Shown piece by piece: positions 21,640-29,407 of a stretch of 64,000 nt of DNA (its first letter is position 1; each line of letters begins with the position of its first letter). Under the pieces are notes generated by a model. It did not search any database and was not told where the DNA came from. It saw nothing but the letters and a program-made list of their open reading frames with translations. The position numbers were made by a program, and so were the translations under genes. The DNA comes from Chaetoderma sp. LZ-2023a (Eukaryota > Mollusca > Caudofoveata > Chaetodermatida > Chaetodermatidae): positions 41,237,781-41,301,780 of the forward strand of contig CM067373.1 of NCBI GenBank assembly GCA_034401795.1. The letters run 5' to 3'.

Positions 21640-21689
21640 GCTATAGACTACAGTTTAAAGCTGCTATATAGCTGTCTCCAGCGACGGAT
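21640..21689. promoter_or_regulatory. second bidirectional Polinton promoter
   Basis: TTTAAA (21654-21659) serves both directions. Plus strand: TATATAG at 21665-21671, ATG 21690. Minus strand: CTATAG at 21641-21646, ATG 21639. Confidence 0.55.
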
Positions 21690-22136
21690 ATGTATGAACA
21701 AGAGGCTTATGAAGATCCAGTCGAGGATATAAATGACGAGGACTATGAGGAGTACTATGATGAGGAGGATTATGATGCAGATGACTACGATGTAGCGGAG
21801 ACGGCGGGTGAGTATGATGATGTAGCGGAGACCACGCCTGAATCCCACAGGCTAGTACACAGAGCAAAAGGAATCTATCGCACTGACATGAAAGGTTCTA
21901 TCTGTCCACTGGCAGCAGTTGGGGCTCTGATCGCTCTGTTCACAATGAAGGCTGGCGAGACGGTCTGCAAGATCGCCAACAATGCTCTCCATGGGGTGGA
22001 GAGGATTTCTGAAGCCATACCAGCCATCGCCTCAGGAGTAGGTACGTTCTTCGGAGTCGCAGGCCCTTGGCTACCATATGTTGCCATAGCGCTCACGGCC
22101 ATCTGGGCTGCCGAACATTTAAGCCGTACTATATAA
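21690..22136 (+). CDS. Polinton acidic N-terminus membrane protein
   Basis: The intact 148-codon frame starts at ATG 21690. The first 50 residues are extremely acidic and tyrosine-rich (DEDYEEYYDEEDYDADDYD), with DVAET twice in a row. A short basic segment follows. The C-terminal half is hydrophobic, with at least two probable membrane helices (CPLAAVGALIALFTM, then WLPYVAIALTAIWAAE). Acidic tail plus membrane domain suggests a virion membrane or scaffolding role. The family was not recognised. Confidence 0.55.
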   Translation: MYEQEAYEDPVEDINDEDYEEYYDEEDYDADDYDVAETAGEYDDVAETTPESHRLVHRAKGIYRTDMKGSICPLAAVGALIALFTMKAGETVCKIANNALHGVERISEAIPAIASGVGTFFGVAGPWLPYVAIALTAIWAAEHLSRTI

Positions 22137-22138
22137 GG
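22118..22138 (+). promoter_or_regulatory. Polinton-type promoter motif
   Basis: TTTAAG (22118-22123), seven bases, ATATAAG (22131-22137), ATG 22139. It lies inside the end of the previous gene. Confidence 0.6.
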
Positions 22139-22384
22139 ATGGCATCTCTGTGCGACCTGGTCAAATCCCTTTACTTCCAAGGGTTGGTCGGTAAACTACT
22201 GTTCAGTGAGGATCCAGCAGAGATTAGATGCCAATGTATGGAGGTGTTTGAGGAGGTCTTCAGTGATGGTCGAATGAATGACGGCCATCTGTTCATCTGT
22301 TTAGAGTTCACCCAGACTGTGCGTGACAGGATGGGAGTGGGCGTCAGTGAAGAAATCCGGGAGTTTATCAACCGTCGTTCTTGA
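22139..22384 (+). CDS. Polinton small acidic protein upstream of integrase
   Basis: The intact 81-residue frame starts at ATG 22139, directly after a strong promoter motif, and runs MASLCDLVKSLYFQGLVG to INRRS. It is soluble and acidic, with an FEEVFSDGRMNDGHLF segment. Its stop overlaps the likely integrase start (CTTGAGG, where ATGA may once have stood). The family is unknown. It is probably co-transcribed with the integrase. Confidence 0.5.
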   Translation: MASLCDLVKSLYFQGLVGKLLFSEDPAEIRCQCMEVFEEVFSDGRMNDGHLFICLEFTQTVRDRMGVGVSEEIREFINRRS

Positions 22385-23337
22385 GGAACTATCAGCCTGG
22401 TGGATATTACCATGAGCCCACTCAACTACTCGAGGCTGCACGTCGCAAGGGCGAAAACTTCACATTGGAGACAGTTAGCCAGTGGCTCAGCCACCAGGCG
22501 ATGTGGCAGATATACAAACCTCGTCCATGGCACATCAGGCATGCCCATTTCGAGGAAACTGTCCCAAACAGAGTTCACCATGCAGATGTTCTATTCCTTC
22601 CACACAACTCGGTTGGTCGTAAGACCTACAAGTATGCCCTCACCATCGTCGATGTCACCAGCAGGTACAAGGCTGCAGTACCCCTCACAGACAAGTCACC
22701 TGGCCATGTGGCCCAGGCATTCCAGGGTGTCTACGAGTCTTCCCCTCCAGTGGCCGGAATTGTTGCAGGTGGATGAGGGTAAGGAGTTCAGAGGGGAGAC
22801 TGCAGCATTCATGCAGAAACACGGTGTGGCAGTTAGGCGAGACGACGTAGGGCATCACCGTGCCCAGGCTATCATTGACTGGTGGAATTGGTCACTGGCA
22901 GAGGGACTGTTCCAACACCAATACGCCCAGGAAATGGCCGCACCGAGTGAACGTTCTAGAGTATGCGTGAGAGGGCTGCCTGCTGTGGTGGAGAGATCCA
23001 ATGCCGGGGTTACCAGCCTAATCGGGAAGAAGCCAGTAGAGGCTATCAGACACTCTGCTGGTCACAGCTCTAGAGGAGCTAACAAGGGAGAGGAGTGCCT
23101 ACCATCTGGTGCTCTGGTTCGGTACCTGTATGAGCCTGGTGAGCTGGAAGGCGGTCGATGGCGTGCAACAGATTCTAACTGGTCAATGTTCACAGGCTTG
23201 ACAGGTATGAGGAGGCGGAGGAGCGGCCTACACTGTACTACCTGGCACACCAGCACGGAGTGCCTAGGTGACCATTTGTCGTAGAAGAACTTCAGCTAGT
23301 CCCTGAAGACACACAGCTACCACCCCTAGGGTGCTAA
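22381..23337 (+). pseudogene. int: Polinton retroviral-type integrase (rve)
   Basis: Integrase would insert element ends into host DNA in the nucleus. The first frame (22381-22776) has the N-terminal region and the first catalytic Asp (HHADVLFL) with the strand YALTIVDVTSRY. A frameshift near 22760 leads to the second Asp (LLQVDEGKEFRG) and the helix that normally holds the catalytic Glu, which here reads HRAQAIIDWWNWSL, with Asp in the Glu position. The C-terminal SH3-like part follows, and another frame change near 23270 gives FVVEELQLVP before TAA 23335. The start codon appears mutated to TTG. Two independent defects make it inactive. The rve assignment is firm. Confidence 0.85.
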
Positions 23338-26300
23338 CATGATAATCGATGGGCTTGGTATGGACCCCATCTGGCAGCACATGGTGCTTATCATAGTAAG
23401 TGGAGAGTCCGAGTTTTTCCTGCGCATACGTCACCATACCCTGGTTGCGCATGTATTGGCCTCGGTTTTTAGCTCTGTCCACCCTGCCATGTAGGGCACT
23501 GTAGACCCTCAGGAGATGTCATTCTGCCGTTTAGACATTCCCTTGGTCGAGCATTTCACTTGCAAGTTTCTGCTGTTCCAGCGGTCTGTGTTCCCCACAT
23601 GGTAGCACTTGGAGCAGAGAGCAATACCACGAGTGCCTTCTAACTCGAGCTTGAACAATCCCGGAGTGCGGTTAGACCATTTGTCCCATGCCAACCAGTC
23701 CAGTTTGCAGGCCTCATACTCCGTTCGCATCTCTGGGCGTATCACCTCTTCGAGGTTGGAGCCTGATATGGCGATATAGGCAGAATCGGTGTCCATCTGC
23801 AGGTACTCGAAGCTGTCACGAGCTATGTAGCGGTCGAGGAAGTCATAGTAGAACTCCAGCATTCGCAGCTTCGCCAGCTCGTATACTGCTCTACCCACCT
23901 GGAAGGGGCGACGAATGGTGATTTTAGCCTTATGGCTCTGCAATTCGTAGGAATCACCGATCTCCTCTAAACCTCGAACCATGCGCTATGCAAGGCTCAG
24001 TCTACTGCTCGTTCATCCTTAGTGAAGCTTGTGTTGGTATGATGTTCTAATGCCATATGCACTGTTGCCGAGGAGTTTGAAGAGATCAGCCAACAAGGCT
24101 TTACTTTTGTCAACATCCCCAGTCTGCAAACCATTCAAAATGTTTCTGTGAGGTGTAGTCTATAGTGCAATAGATAGCAGTAATCTCTAACCCATGGGCA
24201 AGGTACCACTTGAGAGTTGGTGCATACAATACCCTCTTCTTACCAGAGAGTGCATCAACGAGCTTGCTAGTTGTAGACTTTTGTCGACCTGTTTTATCAA
24301 GGTATGCAAGCATCTCCGAAGGTATAGCCTCTTCTGGGATCTCACGATTATAGAAGATGGGAGACATCTCCTCGAACTTTGGCCATAACACTTTAGGTAC
24401 CTCAATGTCGACCTCAGCAAACCCGAACCAACGATCCGCTAGCAGATCCTGCTTAAAGCATTCAATATCACTGCTTACACGCCCACCCCACCGTCGTACA
24501 GTTTCTTTACCATAAGGCATTGCTTGGGCCATGGTTGACAGATACAGAGCATTTGCATCATAACCAAGGAGACGTTGACATACTCGCTTACCTTCGCAAT
24601 TTCGGGTAGCCCCAGCCTCGTGATATCTCATGAACACAATGCTCGGACCCCCAACAACAACACCCTTTAACATCTCGTAGGCTTCCTTGCCTGGAGAGTA
24701 AAGGCTATTATCCGGCTCAAGTTCAGCAGTACCACGAAGTTAGTACTGAAGCGACACACCAGGAAGTGACACCGCATCCTTCAGAATGTCTATACCTCGT
24801 TCTGTGTATAATTCTCGCATCTTCTCTAAGGCTTCAATGAACGGGCTAACATTGTTGTTGTAATATCGCAACCAGTCAGCAAACGTCTTCATCCCCAGAT
24901 CGCTGAAGGTCTGCTTACAAGCTTTCCACTCTGACAACTCAAGAAGGTAACCCCCTTTGAGCTTGGACCACCACGCAGGGTAATCAGGTAGTCCAGGATA
25001 GTCAAGTTTCTCAGGCGAGTCGAACCATTCATAAGGTAACCAGCTCTTCTGTTGCGTGCAACCGTAGGCTTTGATCCATTTCTCATAGGAAACCCCTGGG
25101 CTGAGGTAGTTGATTACATCGAGAAACCTCAGTTCAGGCGTAATGAGGAACATTGTCTGGCTAGCCTTCTTGGCGTCTTTCACCGTTCCTTTGGACGAAG
25201 TAGTAAGTTCATCCACGAAGTACTTTTGATGAGGTGAGGTCGTACCGCCCAGAGTTGAACCCGAGCACAGGCACCTGGTCACACCACTCATTGATAAGTC
25301 GCTGCTGTCGTTTTGTTAACTTGTCCAAGTTTGCGGGTAGATACTGTGACCGAGCCCTTGCACGGATCGTTGAAGCTCGTAGTTGGATCTCCTGCTTGAA
25401 CTCTGAGATCAGCACTTTGGAGTTAGCATTGCAGAGGTGATTTGGCGAGCTCATGCTACCGTCTAAGGAGCAGCCAACTGACACCGTGATTGGTATGTGG
25501 GCACTCTCGATCGTGAGACTCGATTGTTGGATCATAACCATCTACGGGAGCCCCCTCGATCCAACGCTCACCACCATGACCACACTTTGTGTGGTGTATA
25601 TGAATTCCATGGTTTCTCGACTCATATTCGATCCAACGAGTAGCCGCGGAACTGGCCGGTTGGTATGGATAGAAGGCCTTCTCGTATGGGGACTGCGGTG
25701 CTACTACCGTCTCCCCAGGGCAATCGATGGTCGTTTTCCCCCCTGTACAGCGGTCAGCATGGCGATGGAGACTACATGCTTGGGTGGTCGTACACTCCTA
25801 TTGTCATGATGGTCGGATAGTGAGCAGGTTTCCTGGTCAGATGCCAGCTACCCTCTTCAGTGGGCTCATAAACACGAATCCCTGTCTTCGCAAATAACTC
25901 TACCTTGTCCAGCTGGTCTAGGGACGTCTTTGATACGTCAGCCACAGGCCTGTTCAGGCCATAGAACTGTTTAACAAGCCCTCGTGCAGGAACTGTACTT
26001 CTATCAGTTCTTGCACCCAGCTGCACTGCTAGACATCGCCAGAGGCACATGTTATCTTTGTAGGTATCGAGTGCCACCATTCCCTTCCTCCATCAGAGCC
26101 AGACCTGGAGGGGTCCTGTCCCTAGCAGAGGCTGGCGGTCGATGACAACCTTTACCTCAACGTTGATTGATCTGATGAAGGCCCACGCGGTATTGGGTCG
26201 ATTGATATTGTCTGGCTCGAGGCGGGCTTGCTCTCTGCCCTCCACCCAAGTCTGGGTCTCTCCTAGTCTATTCATCCAGGGACTTCCTGGAGCATTCTTG

Positions 26301-26913
26301 TGGAAGAGCATTACCCTACCATCCTCGATGTGGCGGATTCGATAGGTGTGGGTATACCGACGGTGGAAGGCGTTCTGAACAGTCCGCAGCTTCTCCATGA
26401 TCCGACCTGTAATATCTCCTTCTAGCCCTCTGAAGAATGTCCAGCATACTGTTCGCCATCGTCTCTCCTCTGTCTACCTCTCACCAAGATGCTCGTTGAC
26501 AATCTGCTGACCTTCTCGCCTCATACTCCGGGCTAGGGTTTCAGATCTCGGTCCCCTCATTAATCGTCTTCTGATTTGGTCTATAAGAGGTAGGCGTTCT
26601 TGTGGATGGCTTGCCATCCGAGTTGCTACAGCTTTGGCACATAAGCTGACATTCGTCTCCTCATACAACTGACGACTCTCACGGACCAGCTGTGCTTTCT
26701 TGTGCTTTCAGAGGTGAGCGCCAGAAACCTCCCTGTCTATGTTGCTCGGGAGAGTCGCTTTAGCCACTCCTCGGCGAGGATGGGGAGTTGCTTTCGCCAC
26801 TCCTCGGCATTGGCGTGTGCAATCATCCGGAGCAGGTTGGCTTTGCGGGCCTTAGAATAGCCTCTAGGACCGAATTGCTTTGCCATCACTCGAAGCTGTG
26901 TAACAGTAACCAT
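23264..26913 (-). pseudogene. polB: Polinton protein-primed DNA polymerase B with SAP-like N-terminus
   Basis: About 3.65 kb, the length of a 1,200-residue Polinton polymerase, broken into at least eight frame segments. From ATG 26913 the N-terminus reads TVTQLRVMAKQFGPRGYSKA, a SAP-like DNA-binding motif. The exonuclease domain shows VDGYDP near 25550 and FNSGRYDL near 25240. The palm has motif A GYDANALYLS near 24575 and motif C QMDTDSAY near 23795; the C-terminal YDKHHVLPDGV is typical of the family. It would copy the element by protein priming. Its 3' end overlaps the integrase tail to tail. The normal stop seems lost, so 23264 may be too far downstream. Confidence 0.88.
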
Positions 26914-27009
26914 GATGCAAGGTCTATATTTAGATCTTAAACCTTTCTGACTTACAGTAACCCTGATGCAAGGTCTATATATTAGATCTTAAACCTATAT
27001 ATTAGATCT
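26914..27009 (-). promoter_or_regulatory. polB promoter motif, present in about three tandem copies
   Basis: On the minus strand TTTAAGATCTAAATATAGAC (near 26921-26941) lies just before ATG 26913. A near-copy is at 26972-26994 and a partial one at 26996-27009. The block fits the TTTAAG/ATATAG pattern seen before other genes of this element. Confidence 0.6.
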
Positions 27010-27300
27010 GTGGGTGGTGTATATCCCTGTGGATGCCTGTCTCTAAATGGTCGCTCAGACCCTATTATGTGTGGCAATCAGTACCTGTGAGTGGTGTATA
27101 TCCCTGTGGATGCCTGTCTCTAAATGGGCGTTCAGACCCTATTATGTGTGGCGATCAGTACCTGTGGGTGGTGTATATCCCTGTGGATGCCTGTCTCTAA
27201 ATTGGCGTTCAGACACTATTATGTGTGGTGATCAGTACCTGTGGGCGGTGTATATCCCGTATATCCCTGTGGAGTCCTGTCTCTAAATGCGTGGCATGCC
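27005..27300. repeat. 77-bp tandem repeat, about four units
   Basis: Units begin CTGTGGGTGGTGTATATCCC near 27009, 27086, 27163 and 27239 and are about 95% alike by eye. The last unit has a small internal duplication of TATATCCC. They sit between the polB promoter block and the right-end gene. No coding sense was seen. Confidence 0.9.
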
Positions 27301-27359
27301 GCATTTAAGTTCTTCCATAACTAAACTGAACTTTCTCTGGGCACAGACCTTCTTGTCGT

Positions 27360-27566
27360 TCATTCTGTTGGAATGTTTATGACCCCGTATGCTTTACATA
27401 GTCTACAGTCTGTATAAATACCTGCCCCGCATCCTCTGCATGGCTTCGGCTCAACAGAAGCCTTCTGAATCTGAGCATTGTGTGTCGCACAATATTCTCC
27501 AACACAGTTCCTTAAGCATCGAAAAGGCTTACCTCGCATAAGCCATTTGCATGTATTATAATGCAT
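27360..27566 (-). CDS. Polinton small Cys-rich (zinc-ribbon-like) protein
   Basis: The intact 68-codon frame starts at ATG 27566 (MHYNTCKWLMRGKPFRC). Nine cysteines and one histidine occur in spacings that suit zinc binding: CLRNCVGEYCATH, then PCRGCG and DCRLCKAYG. It is the last gene before the right inverted repeat. A variant promoter motif (ATTAAG, then GATATAG) lies upstream on the minus strand near 27579-27595. A small nucleic-acid-binding or regulatory protein is the natural guess, but nothing specific was recognised. Confidence 0.6.
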   Translation of the reverse strand: MHYNTCKWLMRGKPFRCLRNCVGEYCATHNAQIQKASVEPKPCRGCGAGIYTDCRLCKAYGVINIPTE

Positions 27567-27650
27567 GTTTGATAAAGTCTATATCAAGATCTTAATCCTT
27601 GGGCTGATGGGTGTAGGGCCTGGGTATCTTGTATGTATTTGTGTGGCCCA

Positions 27651-27759
27651 TGACTCAAATTCCTATGCCTCAGGAATTGAGAGGGTGGTGGGAGCTGCGG
27701 ATTATGGAACGGTTGCCTGTGGAGGGAGGTGGTATTTTTCTACTACCGGCTATACTACT
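27651..27759 (-). repeat. right terminal inverted repeat of the Polinton
   Basis: Reverse complement of the left repeat, ending CCGGCTATACTAC(T). The final T may belong to the element or to the target duplication. Confidence 0.9.
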
Positions 27760-28690
27760 ATAATTTCTTTAACTGTTTATAGTTATTCTTATTTTACTGT
27801 AAGGTGTCTTTATTAACCACACAGTAGTAGGTCTTCCAACCTGTACTATATATATTATCTTAATCATTCCACTGTATTATTTGTACCGGTTAGTCTTATA
27901 TATGGCAAGTAGCCATTCGTTCACATGTTTTGTTCATTTATATATACAACACATTCCCCCGCCACCAACAATTTTTCACTGAGGTTGCTGTCCATGCTAT
28001 AACTCTGTTTAGCCCGGCATGCTAGTGACTAAAAAGCGTTGCTATTCAGCTCGATAGGATAGGTTTAAAATGATTAGAGACAATCTCTTCGTTGAGGAAC
28101 ACATAGTGTATGCTTCTTTTCTGGTAGTTGCGATAATCTAGCCCCGCACTCCGGCAAGCTTGTGTAAAATTGACCAAAATACCTATTGGGCCTCATATTT
28201 AAAGTTATTGTCTCTTCATGTTCCACTAAGCCTTATGGCTTCTTAATTGTTTGGATAATGGTAATGATAGATCAGTTGCCTAAACTTGCTTATGTGAAAA
28301 GGAACCATTGTCCTGTGACGTTTTATGTGGTTATGGAGCAGGATGTCCGGATTCTCACCCAGCTCGAAGGTCTTGTGAAATAACATGTATGCACCCTGTC
28401 TTCAGTATGGATGTCTTAGGACATCAGTTCTCAATGACAGCAGCATCTAAAAGTTAGGTATTGCACCCACCATTTGCGGCCTAAACTAGTTCATGTCACT
28501 GAAAACTGAATGTTACGTTTGACATAGAAGAAGGCCCACATAAATAAAAGCGGCACCTACTAATTCAGCATACTTAAAACTACATAAGATGGTAGCATGG
28601 GAATCCTTCGGGAATTGCTCATCCCGTCTTCATGTAAAACAGCACACAATGTTATAATCTTAGATTCACTAGGTATGGTCTTTTCTTCAT

Positions 28691-29244
28691 AGCATTCTGG
28701 TTGAATATTAGAGGAAGCCCTTTTTGGCCAATACTCTTCTCCCGCTTTAAGCGGTGGCAGCATTTTCCCGTGACGGAGGCCCACATCAGGCACTTGCCTC
28801 TCACAAGGATTCAGTGACGACGGCCCGTGCAAGGCTACTACTTCACACCCAGAAATAGCATCAGAAGTAATACCCACGTAAGGCACATAACCTTTCACCA
28901 CTTCAACAACATAACTTTCTTTCCTTTTCAGCTTAGAGGTATAATAACTTATATTAAGTTAATTGGAGATCTCGTGTACGGGGGCCTCCCTTGCGGGGAT
29001 ACCTCTGCGGATCTACGAGTCTGTGTGGTACCACCGGGAGTCCCGCAATTAAAAGTTCATCAGGCTGTCTCTATGTCTTGTATTTTCGTATGCTCATTGT
29101 TATCTAGCACACTTAGCGGTCTGTTTAGGTAAATGAATTGTATAGACTTATCTTAATTAGGTCACCAAATCAAATCTTGTAAGTCCATAGATCACGAAAT
29201 TGCTATGGACAGGCATACCAGTGACACAAACTCTTGGGATGAGA
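28691..29244. other. non-coding gap between FB copy A and AcademX-1
   Basis: About 550 bp with no supported gene. The minus strand near 28775-28800 holds a stretch resembling a Gypsy primer-binding site (TGCCTGATGTGGG), but flanking support is lacking. Confidence 0.5.
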
Positions 29245-29407
29245 CTAGTCCAGTAAAACTACAAATTAACCTAGAACAAATTGCAACAGAATTTATTTCT
29301 TTTCTGCGGCATTCATGGGACTGCCAGGTGTCACATATCAAAAGTCCTCCAAAATCCCTCGATGGGAAAGTGGGTAAATTCGCATATATAACAATGCTAG
29401 CAGAGCC

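Larger units (their letters stand above)
12133..27758 (+). mobile_element. Polinton/Maverick element, 15.6 kb
   Basis: The ends are inverted repeats of about 110 bp starting AGTAGTATAGCCGG. The target duplication is ATAAT (12128-12132 and 27760-27764), or TATAAT (six bases, the usual Polinton length) if the right end is at 27758. FB copy B has the unoccupied site CTATTTATAATTTCTTT near 52169-52185. The gene set contains a protein-primed DNA polymerase B, a retroviral-type integrase and an FtsK/HerA-like ATPase, which together define Polintons. About 15 further small ORFs lie on both strands. Nearly all larger genes carry stops or frameshifts, so the copy is dead. No canonical double-jelly-roll capsid protein or Ulp1-type protease was recognised by eye. 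Confidence 0.93.
10866..28690 (+). mobile_element. FB repeat copy A (long-TIR element, right end missing, split by the Polinton)
   Basis: The parts 10866-12132 and 27759-28690 together align with copy B at 50706-55192. Both begin TGTAG(T)TCGGATCGA. Copy A stops matching at 28690, just where copy B enters its right inverted end, so copy A is 3'-truncated. Relative to copy B it lacks about 245 bp near 11949 and about 365 bp near 28256. Many differences are CpG in B against TpG or CpA in A. A C-run lies at 10949-10964. No coding potential was seen. It carries the Polinton as an internal insertion. Confidence 0.8.

Noticed and set aside
27005..27300. 77-bp repeats as a CRISPR array
   Set aside because: The units are direct tandem copies without variable spacers, and the DNA is eukaryotic.
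28560..28901. Minus-strand ORF and a primer-binding-site-like stretch near 28.78 kb
   Set aside because: The ORF crosses the FB boundary and has no domain. The 13-base match to a tRNA-type site lacks an LTR end or gag beside it.
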